From Siminovitchia acidinfaciens (lineage in GTDB: Bacteria > Bacillota > Bacilli > Bacillales > Bacillaceae_C), in NCBI RefSeq assembly GCF_003605385.1, contig NZ_QYTV02000009.1, forward strand, positions 30,423 through 94,422: 64,000 nucleotides of DNA. Reading direction: 5' to 3'. Position 1 is the first letter of the stretch; every line of letters begins with the position of its first letter. Below the pieces are notes generated by a model. The model was given only the letters and a program-made list of their open reading frames with translations. It was not told the DNA's origin and did no database searches. This document shows positions 49,218 through 58,636 of the stretch, one piece after another. The position numbers were made by a program, and so were the translations under genes.

Positions 49218-49535
49218 TTACTGCTTTACCATATTTAAAAGCATATGGGCAAGCTGGTGCTGTTGTTCTTTGTTTCCTGCTTCCCATAACTCTTTCAATA
49301 AATGTTCTTCCCGGTTTCTCGGTTCCTCGTGTTCAGCCAAATAGCTTGCTACCTTCTCAGTCGCTTTCGCCAGCATTTCTTCGCTGAGGCCAATTCTTTC
49401 ACCTTTTGTAATCTGTTGGCTTAAATAGGATTTGAATTGGTCAAAATTAGCTAAAATTTCCCCTTTTTCTTCATTGTTCATCTGATTTATATGTCTATCT
49501 ACTTGGTTTTGTGCATTTGGTTCCATATTATCCAT
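49218..49535 (-). CDS. DUF3243 family protein (YmfJ-like)
   Basis: A 105-residue protein. The C-terminal about 75 residues match the helical YmfJ/DUF3243 pattern (FKSYLSQQITKGERIGLSEE, YLAEHEEPRNREEHLLKELW, LAHMLLNMV). The N-terminal 25 residues (Asn/Gln-rich) are an extension. The start ATG 49535 has AAAGGAG about 12 bases upstream. Function unknown; cytoplasmic, probably small helical. Confidence 0.82.
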   Translation of the reverse strand: MDNMEPNAQNQVDRHINQMNNEEKGEILANFDQFKSYLSQQITKGERIGLSEEMLAKATEKVASYLAEHEEPRNREEHLLKELWEAGNKEQQHQLAHMLLNMVKQ

Positions 49536-49856
49536 TAAGAACGACACTCCTTTAGTGTTGATATTATTTCTTTTCCTGATTCTTTCAGGGTTAAACAAGA
49601 AAAAATTTTCTGTTTTTCCAGGATAAAGGTAACTAATCGTGACTGTGAAGGAGAGAAGATGCAGACCAGTAATGTGACTAAAATGGACAAACCTAAGCTA
49701 AAAGACACTCCAAGGATGCCTATATAAAAAATATGTGAGTTATATGATTTCTTAATCATTAATGGGACTCTAATTTAATCTTAATGTTTCTCTTCCAATT
49801 TATTAGTTATTAGAAGGTAGATTAATAATTAATAAATGATTTAGGAGGAATAAAAA
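49536..49856. other. Divergent intergenic region, no gene seen
   Basis: AT-rich segment between the minus-strand DUF3243 gene and the plus-strand glycerate kinase. It should hold two promoters, but I cannot place them with confidence. A 74-codon minus-strand frame crosses it without a ribosome site. Confidence 0.4.
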
Positions 49857-51038
49857 ATGAAAATTGTAATGGTCCCATCGGGGTTTAAAGAATGTATGGA
49901 GGCGGAAGAAGTAGCTTTGGCCATGGAGAGAGGAGCCAGGCGCTTTGATTCATCGGTTGATTTGGAGGTGGTACCAATGATTGATGGAGGGGAAGGATTT
50001 GCCAAAACAATCGTAAGATTAAAAAAAGGAGAACTTATTTTTAAAGAAGTAACCGGCCCTGTCGGCAAGAAGATCTTGAGCCATTTTGGAATTTTCGTTG
50101 AAAATAATAAACGGACTGCTGTCATTGAAATGGCAGCGGCTGCCGGATTAAAGCTTGTTCCAAGAGATCAAAGGAATCCGTTGAAGACGACTACATATGG
50201 TGTAGGAGAATTAATTCGCGCTGCACTTGATTTAGGTGTTGATAACATCTTGATTGGCTGTGGGGATTCTGGAACCTCTGATGGCGGTGCAGGGATGGCC
50301 CATGCATTAGGTTTTCAGTTCCTGAACAAAAATCATGAACCAGTTAAGATTTATGGCGGAGAAGATTTGCTTGAAGTTTCATCGATCCTTACAAGAAACG
50401 CAGATTCACGGCTAGGTACTGTCAAGATTGATGTTGCATGTAATTGGAAAAATGTTTTATGCGGACATAATGGCGTTGCCCGTGTGTTTGGACCCCAAAA
50501 AGGAGCGTCGCCAGAGCAGGTTGAAAAGTTATCGGACGCCTTGGAACATTACGCTTCTTTAATCGAGACTACCTTCGGACTGGATGTTCGCACTTGTCAA
50601 GGGAGCGGTGCTTCTGGTGGTTTAGGCGCAGGCCTCATCTCCTTTACCAAGGCAACTCTCCACCCGCGATTTGACATCATTATGGATTATATCAACATAG
50701 AAAAAACAATTGCATCAGCGGATGTAGTCATTACAGCGGAAGGAAGCCTGGATTTTCAGACTCCAAACGGAAAGATTCCTGCGGAGGTGGCACGTATTGC
50801 AAAAAAATATGGCATACCGGTCATTGCCATAACAGGAACAATCGGGAAAGGGGCAGATCTAAATTATGATGCAGGGATTGATGCTTATTCGAGTATCATT
50901 CAAAAACCAACGACATTGGAAAAAGCCATCATAAGAGCACCCCAGTGGATAGAAGAAAGCGTTGAATCCGTATTGAAGCAGGTCGCAATCGGATTACAAA
51001 TCGCTCATAAAAAGCAATTGGTTGAAAGGGTTTCTTGA
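49857..51038 (+). CDS. Glycerate kinase (GlxK/GarK type)
   Basis: Phosphorylates D-glycerate with ATP. It is a 393-residue glycerate kinase type I: N-terminal VMVPSGFKECMEAEEVALAM, PMIDGGEGFAKT, VIEMAAAAGLKLV, GVGELIRAALDLG, IGCGDSGTSDGGAGMA and C-terminal ITAEGSLDFQTPNGKIPAEVA (in part). The ATG follows TTAGGAGGAATAAAA. It is followed after one base by a DASS transporter, suggesting uptake and phosphorylation of glycerate or a related acid. Confidence 0.94.
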   Translation: MKIVMVPSGFKECMEAEEVALAMERGARRFDSSVDLEVVPMIDGGEGFAKTIVRLKKGELIFKEVTGPVGKKILSHFGIFVENNKRTAVIEMAAAAGLKLVPRDQRNPLKTTTYGVGELIRAALDLGVDNILIGCGDSGTSDGGAGMAHALGFQFLNKNHEPVKIYGGEDLLEVSSILTRNADSRLGTVKIDVACNWKNVLCGHNGVARVFGPQKGASPEQVEKLSDALEHYASLIETTFGLDVRTCQGSGASGGLGAGLISFTKATLHPRFDIIMDYINIEKTIASADVVITAEGSLDFQTPNGKIPAEVARIAKKYGIPVIAITGTIGKGADLNYDAGIDAYSSIIQKPTTLEKAIIRAPQWIEESVESVLKQVAIGLQIAHKKQLVERVS

Positions 51039-51039
51039 G

Positions 51040-52485
51040 ATGAGCACGAGAGTGGAAAAACAGCGTCAACATGAAAAGTGGTTTTTAACTTATATCGATC
51101 GATTTTCAACAAAGGCATTGACTATCATCAGTTTACATGTTTCGTTCTCTGTCATGATTGTAATGATCGATGGATTGGACTATCGTGCTAAAATCTCGTT
51201 GTTTGCATTTCTTTCCGCCATGACATTTTGGATTGGAGTAAAGATTCCTGCCGGATTAACAGCCATATTACTGCTGGTTTTTATTATCATTATGAAGGCA
51301 GGGGAAACAGAGATATTATACAACTCACTTTCGGAAGAAGTGGTTTGGTTAATGATTGGCTCCTTTATTATTGGGGAGGCTGTCAAACAATCGGGGTTGT
51401 CCGAAAGATTCAGCCGCTTAGTTGTGGAAAAATCAAAGAACAAAAACAATATCATCATCGGTTTGGTATCAGCCTTATTTACTACTGCATTTTTTATCCC
51501 ATCTACATCAGGAAGAGCAGCACTCTCAATGCCCATCATCAAGGAGCTTGGACTGTACTTTAATTCAAAAGAGAAAAAGGTGCTTGCACTAATGATTCCT
51601 GTCATTATTCTGATGACTACGTCAGCGACGTTAATAGGAGCCGGGTCTCATTTGATTGGGATTGGCTTGTTGAAGAGTACAACGAATCTAACTATTTCGT
51701 ATATTCAATGGCTCATCTGGGGGGTACCATTTACACTGGTCATAACACTTATTTCAGTTATTATTATTAAGTGGAGGTTATGGCCAAAAAATGCAGGCGA
51801 GGAAATTATTTCAAAAAATACGACTGATACAACGAACACTCCGATAAACGACTCAGAAAAAAAGACGCTCATACTGTTGGTGTTATTGATGATTGGCTGG
51901 ATAACGGAGGGGCTGCACGGATATGATTTGGCGTTTGTCACCATGTTCGGTGCAATTGTATTTATGCTTCCCAAGTATGGAGTGATCGACTGGAAGTCTG
52001 GTATGAAGTCCGTATCCTGGAATTTGATCATATTTGTAGCAGCTGCAACAGCACTTGGAAAAGTATTAGTTGAAACAGGTGTAGTTGTATGGATTGAAAA
52101 TGAATTAATGAATGCTCTGCAATTGTTTGTCGACGCACCTGAGTGGCTGATTATCCTTATCATTTTGTTCTTGACGGCAACCAGTCACTTGTATATCACT
52201 TCTCATACGACACGTGCAATTGTATTTATTCCTAGTTTGATATTATTTAGCAAGACAATCGGAGCGAACCCGGAAACAGTCGTTTTTTTGAGTTTAATAG
52301 GAATGAACTACTGTGTCACATTTCCTGTAAGTTCAAAGGCCCTGCTGCTTTTTTATGAAGAAGAGGAAGTATCTTTTGATTCTGTTCATCTTTTTAAAAT
52401 TAGTGCCATCCTCATGCCTATATATATCTTAATTGCTGCCGCTTTTTATTTTACTTATTGGGAGTGGACAGGGATGCATTTATAA
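51040..52485 (+). CDS. SLC13/DASS-family anion transporter
   Basis: A large membrane protein of 481 residues with about 11-12 helices. DASS/ArsB-like features: EEVVWLMIGSFIIGEAVKQSG, AFFIPSTSGRAALSMPIIK and TSHLYITSHTTRAIVFIP (in part). Such transporters carry di- and tricarboxylates, sulfate or other anions with sodium. ATG 51040 follows the kinase stop directly, with GAAAGGG upstream. Next to glycerate kinase, glycerate or a hydroxy-acid is a reasonable substrate guess. Confidence 0.85.
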   Translation: MSTRVEKQRQHEKWFLTYIDRFSTKALTIISLHVSFSVMIVMIDGLDYRAKISLFAFLSAMTFWIGVKIPAGLTAILLLVFIIIMKAGETEILYNSLSEEVVWLMIGSFIIGEAVKQSGLSERFSRLVVEKSKNKNNIIIGLVSALFTTAFFIPSTSGRAALSMPIIKELGLYFNSKEKKVLALMIPVIILMTTSATLIGAGSHLIGIGLLKSTTNLTISYIQWLIWGVPFTLVITLISVIIIKWRLWPKNAGEEIISKNTTDTTNTPINDSEKKTLILLVLLMIGWITEGLHGYDLAFVTMFGAIVFMLPKYGVIDWKSGMKSVSWNLIIFVAAATALGKVLVETGVVVWIENELMNALQLFVDAPEWLIILIILFLTATSHLYITSHTTRAIVFIPSLILFSKTIGANPETVVFLSLIGMNYCVTFPVSSKALLLFYEEEEVSFDSVHLFKISAILMPIYILIAAAFYFTYWEWTGMHL

Positions 52486-52498
52486 ATGAGGTGTGAAA

Positions 52499-53185
52499 AT
52501 GAATGATCATATTTTGATTATTGAGGATGACGAGAAGATTGCACGTGTCATTCAGCTGGAATTAGAATACGAGGGATATGAAGTCAGTATAGCCTATACA
52601 GGTAGAGAAGGCTTGGCCGTCATTAATTCCAAAGAGGTAGACCTGGTTATTTTGGATGTAATGATTCCGGAGCTAAATGGGATGGAGGTATTAAGGAGAA
52701 TTCGTCACATAAGCAGTGAGATTATCGTGATCATGCTGACTGCCCGTAATTCGATATTCGATAAAGTCAGTGGCTTGGATCTGGGTGCAAATGATTATAT
52801 GACAAAGCCCTTTGAAATTGAAGAATTGCTGGCTAGAATTCGCACAAACCTTCGATTCAAGCCAAGGAGCAGCACCGACTTCGAAACTGATGCTCTCAGC
52901 ATTCATTCCATTACAATCAATAAGAATACAAGAGAAGTTTATAACAAGGGAAAAATGGTAGAGTTGACTCCCAGGGAATATGAGCTGCTGATTTATTTAG
53001 TAACGAATAAAAACAGGGCACTGGACCGTGAACAGATTCTGAACGAGGTCTGGGGTTATGATTATTTTGGAGATACGAATGTAGTTGATGTCTATATTCG
53101 ATATTTAAGGAAGAAGCTGACCCAATCAAAAGAAAATCAACTGATCCAAACCGTTCGCGGGGTGGGCTATATGATAAAGGACTGA
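52499..53185 (+). CDS. OmpR-family response regulator (YkoG-like)
   Basis: Standard regulator of 228 residues: receiver with acidic IEDDEK, Asp53 (VILDVMIPE), Lys in MTKPFE; winged helix (VELTPREYELLIYL, ALDREQILNEVWGYD, VVDVYIRYLRKKL). Its organisation with a kinase and a PepSY protein matches B. subtilis ykoG-ykoH-ykoI. It comes right after the DASS transporter gene (7-bp gap, GAGGTG ribosome site), so it may control or be co-expressed with the glycerate genes. GTG 52493 is an alternative start. Confidence 0.93.
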   Translation: MNDHILIIEDDEKIARVIQLELEYEGYEVSIAYTGREGLAVINSKEVDLVILDVMIPELNGMEVLRRIRHISSEIIVIMLTARNSIFDKVSGLDLGANDYMTKPFEIEELLARIRTNLRFKPRSSTDFETDALSIHSITINKNTREVYNKGKMVELTPREYELLIYLVTNKNRALDREQILNEVWGYDYFGDTNVVDVYIRYLRKKLTQSKENQLIQTVRGVGYMIKD

Positions 53186-53188
53186 CGT

Positions 53189-54538
53189 ATGAAATTACAA
53201 ACACGAATCCAATTTTCGACCACTGTTGTACTGATGATCATGCTCATAGCAGCAAATACTTCCATCTATTTTATTTTTAAAAATAACTCAATCAGCTCCG
53301 AACAAAACCGGCTGACGAATACGCTGCATCATATTGTAAAAGAAATGGCCACAAATAAAGGTATGTCGATGGAACAAATATTAGAGGCATATTTAATCAG
53401 TGATGGCATGATTCGAGTAGTAAACAGCAGCAACAGTCCCGCAAGACAAATGACGACTGATTCCGCTTATTGGGATATACCAAGCAACTATAAAGATGAT
53501 CAATTCGAGGAAGTGCTGAAGTATAATGATTCCATGTTTGTGATTGTTTCAATCCCGGCTCTTGATGAAAATGGGGAAGTCGTCAACTTGCAAGTTATTG
53601 AAAATATCAATCATCTCTATGAAAATATTCTTCATCTAAAATGGGTTCTGGTGTTTACCGCGATTATCGTCAACATTATTCTGTTCACTGCGAGTGGTAT
53701 TTTAGGACGGTTCATTTCACTGCCGATCCAGCGTCTTATACAAACGATGAAAATGATTGAAGATAACGAGTCATATGAAAAAATTGAGATGACATCCAAT
53801 GGTAAGGATGAATTGACTGAAATGGCGATGACGTTCAACCGCATGATTACAAAACTTGAAAAAAGCTACTTAAAACAGGAACAGTTTGTAGCCGATGCTT
53901 CCCATGAACTTAAAACTCCGCTGACTGTCATCAGCAGTTATGTGAAATTATTAAAGAGATGGGGGACAGAACGTCCTGAAATATTAAAAGAAGCCATTGA
54001 TTCAATTGAATCAGAATCGAGCCGAATGAAATATTTAACTGAACAATTATTGCAGTTAGCAAGATCAGAAGAAGCCATTGAGAATGAAAAAGTAACTGTG
54101 AATATTGTTCATGTTGTTGAGGAGACCATTCAACGACTGCAGCGGACTTTCGAACATGAAATCCGATTTTTTCATCAACAGCATGAAACATACTTTAAAA
54201 TACATAAACAAAGCTTTGTTCAACTGTTAGTCATTTTTCTTGATAATGCAAAAAAATATAGTGATGACAATATAGATGTGTACTTAGAGGAATTAGATGG
54301 AAATATCAAGATAAGTGTAAAAGACCGTGGTGTAGGAATTCCTCCTGAGAATCAGGTAAACGTTTTTGATCGCCTCTATCGTGTAGACAAAACGAGAAGT
54401 AGGAAAACGGGAGGATCTGGACTTGGTTTATCAATAGCCAAGAGGATCGTCGAGCAGCATGGGGGCGAAATTTATCTTGAAAGTGCCGAAGGAGAGGGAA
54501 CAACATTTATAGTCAAATTACCCAAACAGGAGGTGTAA
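53189..54538 (+). CDS. Sensor histidine kinase (YkoH-like)
   Basis: A membrane kinase of 449 residues: two helices (about 10-30 and 152-174) flank an external domain; HAMP (about 175-228); HisKA with His239 (VADASHELKTPLTV); HATPase_c with N box (VIFLDNAKKYS), G1 (DRGVGIP) and G2 (GGSGLGLS). Complete. It starts 3 bp after the regulator stop. Signal unknown; the adjacent PepSY protein could modulate it. Confidence 0.94.
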   Translation: MKLQTRIQFSTTVVLMIMLIAANTSIYFIFKNNSISSEQNRLTNTLHHIVKEMATNKGMSMEQILEAYLISDGMIRVVNSSNSPARQMTTDSAYWDIPSNYKDDQFEEVLKYNDSMFVIVSIPALDENGEVVNLQVIENINHLYENILHLKWVLVFTAIIVNIILFTASGILGRFISLPIQRLIQTMKMIEDNESYEKIEMTSNGKDELTEMAMTFNRMITKLEKSYLKQEQFVADASHELKTPLTVISSYVKLLKRWGTERPEILKEAIDSIESESSRMKYLTEQLLQLARSEEAIENEKVTVNIVHVVEETIQRLQRTFEHEIRFFHQQHETYFKIHKQSFVQLLVIFLDNAKKYSDDNIDVYLEELDGNIKISVKDRGVGIPPENQVNVFDRLYRVDKTRSRKTGGSGLGLSIAKRIVEQHGGEIYLESAEGEGTTFIVKLPKQEV

Positions 54539-54541
54539 CAG

Positions 54542-55318
54542 ATGAAGGTGAAAGCCTTGCTAGCTGTTTTTATTGTCCTGGGTATCTCGTTTACACTGGT
54601 TCAAATATTTAAAAAAAATTCTTCCGATCAAATTACAAAAGAAGAAGCGGAACAGGTTGCCGTGGGTTTGTATGGAGGGAAAGTCTTAAGTTCTTCGGTA
54701 AAAAATGAAAACTATGAAATTCAATTAGATAACGATAAAGGCATGTACACATTAGTTGTTGACGGAACAACTAAGAAAGTCAGTAATGTAAAAATGGTTG
54801 AAAAAAAAATGAATCCATTATCTTTGGATGAAGCGAGGAAAAATATAGAAAGGGAGATGAACGGGACGGTCACACAAATAAATCATGTTGAGAAAGAAGG
54901 TGAGACGCTGTCGGAAGCGCTTGTCCAAAAAAATAATAAAACATATAGTATCCAATATGATTTGAAAAAGAAATCTATAGTAAGCCGTTCTGAGAAAGAA
55001 GTAAAACATGATTCTATACATAATGCAAACCCGGACGCTGAGGCCCAAACTTCAGTTATTTCCGAACAGCGTGCCAAAGAAATTGCAGTTGAAAAAATAA
55101 ATGGAAAAGTGACTGCGTTGTCAGAAGTCACGAAGAAAAACGGAAAACATTATAAAGTTACAGTTGATGGTACATCTGATGGTGCACATGTATATATTCA
55201 GGCCAATACAGGAAATATTTCATCAATATCCTGGTATACGAAGAAAAATAACGATGACGGCGATGACGGAGATGACGGCGATGAGGACGATGATGACGAT
55301 AACGATGATGACGATTGA
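54542..55318 (+). CDS. PepSY-domain membrane protein with poly-Asp tail (YkoI-like)
   Basis: An N-terminal helix (about 5-22) anchors or exports the protein. PepSY-type repeats follow (ITKEEAEQVAVGLYGGKVL, LDEARKNIEREMNGTVTQI, AKEIAVEKINGKVTAL; with the usual YEIQLD...MYTLVVDG and YKVTVDGTSDGAHVY). The last 21 residues are almost only Asp, Gly and Asn, a strongly acidic tail that may bind divalent cations. It is coupled with the kinase (3-bp gap, GGAGGTGTAACAG), as ykoI is in B. subtilis. Confidence 0.88.
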   Translation: MKVKALLAVFIVLGISFTLVQIFKKNSSDQITKEEAEQVAVGLYGGKVLSSSVKNENYEIQLDNDKGMYTLVVDGTTKKVSNVKMVEKKMNPLSLDEARKNIEREMNGTVTQINHVEKEGETLSEALVQKNNKTYSIQYDLKKKSIVSRSEKEVKHDSIHNANPDAEAQTSVISEQRAKEIAVEKINGKVTALSEVTKKNGKHYKVTVDGTSDGAHVYIQANTGNISSISWYTKKNNDDGDDGDDGDEDDDDDNDDDD

Positions 55319-55329
55319 CCGCTGCAGAT

Positions 55330-55357
55330 AAGGACCCGTAATGAGAACGGGTCCTAT
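55330..55357 (+). terminator. Hairpin after the PepSY gene
   Basis: A perfect 8-bp stem (AGGACCCG / CGGGTCCT) with a 9-base loop, without a T-run. Probable but weak terminator. Confidence 0.55.
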
Positions 55358-55521
55358 ATCTGGTTCACGAATTGGCTCCAATTTGTCCATTAATCACACA
55401 TTCCTTTTAGGTTAGTTATTTCTTTACAAGTTTAAGAAGAGAAACGCATTCGGTGGCATGATTCGTGTATTATTCACAAATCGATTACACTTAGGTGAGA
55501 AGAACGGTGAAAAGGGGGAGA

Positions 55522-56988
55522 ATGTTGAAAGATCGAAATATAAAGAGATTGCACGCTGACTGGATTATCGAGGCAACAATTGAGGATATGCAAAAAAAGA
55601 TGGCAGTAGGTGAAATTAATTCAAGGGAGCTTGTGAAATCGTATTTGCAAAGGATCGAGATGTTTGATGGAGAGATTCATTCCGTATTGGAAATCAATCC
55701 GGATGCACTCAATGTTGCTGCAGTGCTGGATGAAGAAAGGAAAATAAAAGGACCGAGGGGCCCGCTGCATGGCATTCCAGTCCTTTTAAAGGATAATATT
55801 GATACAGGAGACAAGATGCACACGTCAGCAGGTTCACTTGCTTTGGCCGAGCATATGGCAGGGCGCGATGCTTTTGCTGCGGCCAAATTAAGAGAGGCTG
55901 GAGCAGTTCTCCTCGGCAAAACGAACATGACAGAATGGGCCAACTTCATGACAATCGGCATGCCAAGCGGCTACAGCTCCAGAGGAGGACAGACTTTGAA
56001 TCCTTATGGTCCCGGACAGTTCGATGTCGGCGGGTCGAGCTCAGGATCGGGTGCCGCTACCGCTTTGAATTTTGCAGCTGCTGCCGTCGGAACGGAAACC
56101 TCCGGATCTATTTTGAACCCCTCACTGAAAAACTCGATCGTCGGAATCAAACCTACAGTAGGGCTTGTGAGCAGGACAGGCGTGATTCCGATTGCTCACA
56201 GCCAGGATACACCGGGGCCAATGGCGAGAACTGTCAAGGATGCGGCATATTTACTAAATGCAATGGCCGGGCGGGATGAAGAAGACCCGGCAACCGAAGC
56301 AACTCCACCGGAACCTGCTGACTATGCTGTCCAACTTAATGAGACTGATTTAAGAGGTGTTCGAATCGGCATTGCGGGCGAACCGTTCACTTTACGACTA
56401 AGCAAGCATAAGCTTGCCTTGATGGAAGAGGCCAAATCTGTTTTGAAAAAGCTCGGAGCAGAGTTGGTAGAAAATATTCAAATACCTTCTGCTAAGAACA
56501 CATGGACATTCGACATATTCGCCTATGAATTCAAAGCCAGTTTGAATGCTTATTTGCAAGGGACGCCTCAATCAAACCAGATCCGATCGCTTGCTGATGT
56601 CATCCGATTCAATGAAGCCGACCCGGATATGATGCTGAAATATGGACAAAAGCTGCTAGAGCTCTCAGAGGCTACGAGCGGAACATTGACTGAACAAGAA
56701 TATATTTTTACGTTGGAAGAGGATCTTCGGCTTTCAAGAGAAGAAGGAATCGATTATGCCATGAATGAGTATGGCCTGGATGCCCTATTTTTTGGTGGCG
56801 ACAGAGGATCGGTCATCTCGGCTCGTGCCGGATATCCCACGGTTATTGTCCCTGCAGGATTCATTCCAAATGGTGAGCCATTTGGTGTTTCATTTGCAGG
56901 GACCGCCTTCAGTGAACCGACCCTGCTTAAAATTGCTTATGCATTTGAGCAGGCGACTCAGCATCGAAAGCCACCAGTAATTTCATAA
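55522..56988 (+). CDS. Amidase family enzyme
   Basis: An amidase-signature hydrolase of 488 residues. The Ser-cisSer-Lys triad is visible: Lys in PVLLKDNIDT, Ser residues in DVGGSSSGSGAA and GTETSGSI. Substrate unknown; the group includes acylamidases and peptide amidases, not GatA, since no GatCB genes are nearby. The start ATG 55522 follows AAAAGGGGGAG; an earlier in-frame GTG (55495) also has a weak site. A terminator follows. A degenerate piece of this gene is found at 60270-60436. Confidence 0.9.
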   Translation: MLKDRNIKRLHADWIIEATIEDMQKKMAVGEINSRELVKSYLQRIEMFDGEIHSVLEINPDALNVAAVLDEERKIKGPRGPLHGIPVLLKDNIDTGDKMHTSAGSLALAEHMAGRDAFAAAKLREAGAVLLGKTNMTEWANFMTIGMPSGYSSRGGQTLNPYGPGQFDVGGSSSGSGAATALNFAAAAVGTETSGSILNPSLKNSIVGIKPTVGLVSRTGVIPIAHSQDTPGPMARTVKDAAYLLNAMAGRDEEDPATEATPPEPADYAVQLNETDLRGVRIGIAGEPFTLRLSKHKLALMEEAKSVLKKLGAELVENIQIPSAKNTWTFDIFAYEFKASLNAYLQGTPQSNQIRSLADVIRFNEADPDMMLKYGQKLLELSEATSGTLTEQEYIFTLEEDLRLSREEGIDYAMNEYGLDALFFGGDRGSVISARAGYPTVIVPAGFIPNGEPFGVSFAGTAFSEPTLLKIAYAFEQATQHRKPPVIS

Positions 56989-57002
56989 AAATGGAAATGA
57001 CC

Positions 57003-57036
57003 TCATTCGAAAGAATAGAGGTTTTTTCTTTTTTAA
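57003..57036 (+). terminator. Terminator of the amidase gene
   Basis: ACCTCATTC / GAATAGAGGT stem with GAAA loop, followed by a long T-run. A diverged copy of the same sequence occurs at 60400-60437. Confidence 0.85.
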
Positions 57037-57130
57037 TAACAAAATACTCAATTACGCTTTAATGTGTTTACTCTCTCTTGCTAAGGGTAGTTCATGAAGT
57101 TATAGAAGGAAAAGGGGGGAGTTTGTTTGT

Positions 57131-58519
57131 ATGGATATTTTTATTAAAAAAGTGGAAGCCTTTTCGAATTGGTTATGGGGAGTACCGCTTATATCACTGT
57201 TGGTGATCAGCGGATTGTATTTGACGATTTCATTGAAGTTCTTCCAATTCAGATATCCAATTTACATACTGAAACAAACAATGGGCAGTGTTTTTAAAAA
57301 GCCGAAAGGAACAGGGACACTTACACCGTTTCAGGCACTGACTTCCGAGCTATCATGCACAATCGGTGCTGCAAATATCGTCGGTGTTCCTGCAGCAATC
57401 ATGTTCGGCGGTCCGGGAGCCATCTTCTGGATGTGGGTCATCGCCTTTATCGGGATGTCTTTGAAGTTTTCAGAAAGTGTCCTCGCAATCCGATATAGGG
57501 AGAAGAATGAAAAAGGGGAATACGTCGGCGGTCCGATGTATTATATGACAAAAGGTTTGAACATGAAATGGCTGGGAGTCTGGTTTTCTGTAGCTCTGAT
57601 GATTGAGCTGGTACCCAGTATGATGGTGCAGGGCAATTCTGTTGCCTCCACAGTTTTTGAAACTGTGAAAATCCCTCCGCTTTATACAGGGATTGCTGCG
57701 GCGATCATCATTTCATTGGTGGTTTTCGGCGGCATTCAAAGGATCGGCCGTGTGACTGAACTGTTTGTACCATTCATGGCCATCTTTTACGTCGGAGCTG
57801 CCTTATTGATTTTATTTATGAACATCAGCCTATTGCCAGGCGTCCTGAAGCTGATTGTCACATCTGCTTTTCAGCCGATGTCCGCGGTCGGTGGTTTTAC
57901 CGGGGCGGCTATTGCGGAAACAATCCGATGGGGCTTTGCCAGGGGCTTATATTCAAATGAAGCGGGGCTCGGGACGACACCTATTGCACATGCTGCAGCA
58001 ACAACAGATCATCCTGTCAGGCAGGGTTTTTGGTCTGTCATTGGCATAGTGGTGGATACATTGATCATCTGCACCGCTACAGCTTTCGTTGTTTTATCGT
58101 CAGGTGTCTGGACGGATAAAGGTGCTTCGGCGAACCCATCAGGATTGACTACGATCGCTTTTGCTGAGTACTTCGGAAAGACAGGGAGTTATATTGTCAC
58201 AATCGCTCTCATATTCTTTGTGCTGTCAACGATGGTTGTTCTAGTTTTCTATGGATCCAAGCAGGCTGAATTTTTGTTTGGTTTGAAGGCAGCTCGCTTC
58301 ATGGAAGTCGTCTATGTTGCTGCGATTATATTAGGAGCTATCGGGGCTGCAGAAATCTTGTGGAGTTTCCTGGATATTGCCCTTGCGGCCATTCTTATAC
58401 CGAATGTCATTGCCGTTTTACTGCTAAGCAAAGAAGTGAGGCAGTTGAAGGATGAATTCTTTACTTCTGAAAAATATTATTTGAAGGATCTTAGAGAGGA
58501 AAAGAAAAAGATTGTTTAA
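57131..58519 (+). CDS. Sodium:alanine symporter family protein (AlsT/AgcS type)
   Basis: An amino-acid:Na+ symporter of 462 residues with about 11 helices. Family motifs are clear: TPFQALTSELSCTIGAANIVGVPAAI, GGPGAIFWMWVIAFIGMSLKFSE, GGPMYYM, RGLYSNEAGLGTTPIAHAAA (in parts). It imports alanine or glycine; some members carry glutamine. The ATG at 57131 has GGGGGGAGTTTG before it. Single-gene unit with hairpin after it. Confidence 0.95.
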   Translation: MDIFIKKVEAFSNWLWGVPLISLLVISGLYLTISLKFFQFRYPIYILKQTMGSVFKKPKGTGTLTPFQALTSELSCTIGAANIVGVPAAIMFGGPGAIFWMWVIAFIGMSLKFSESVLAIRYREKNEKGEYVGGPMYYMTKGLNMKWLGVWFSVALMIELVPSMMVQGNSVASTVFETVKIPPLYTGIAAAIIISLVVFGGIQRIGRVTELFVPFMAIFYVGAALLILFMNISLLPGVLKLIVTSAFQPMSAVGGFTGAAIAETIRWGFARGLYSNEAGLGTTPIAHAAATTDHPVRQGFWSVIGIVVDTLIICTATAFVVLSSGVWTDKGASANPSGLTTIAFAEYFGKTGSYIVTIALIFFVLSTMVVLVFYGSKQAEFLFGLKAARFMEVVYVAAIILGAIGAAEILWSFLDIALAAILIPNVIAVLLLSKEVRQLKDEFFTSEKYYLKDLREEKKKIV

Positions 58520-58545
58520 TAATTACTATTTCCATAAAAGACCGG

Positions 58546-58588
58546 CATCTATCTATGAAAATAGGCAGATACCGGTTTTCTTTTTATA
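58546..58588 (+). terminator. Terminator after the symporter gene
   Basis: The imperfect stem ACCGGCATCTATCTAT / ATAGGCAGATACCGGT with a short A-rich loop is followed by TTTTCTTTTT. Confidence 0.75.
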
Positions 58589-58636
58589 AAGAAGGAAAAA
58601 GGAATGATATAGCTTATAGATAGGACGGTGTTTTAG

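Noticed and set aside
49535-49759. 74-codon minus-strand frame before the DUF3243 gene
   Set aside because: It overlaps the DUF3243 start region and has no ribosome site; the hydrophobic stretch is likely due to AT-rich DNA.
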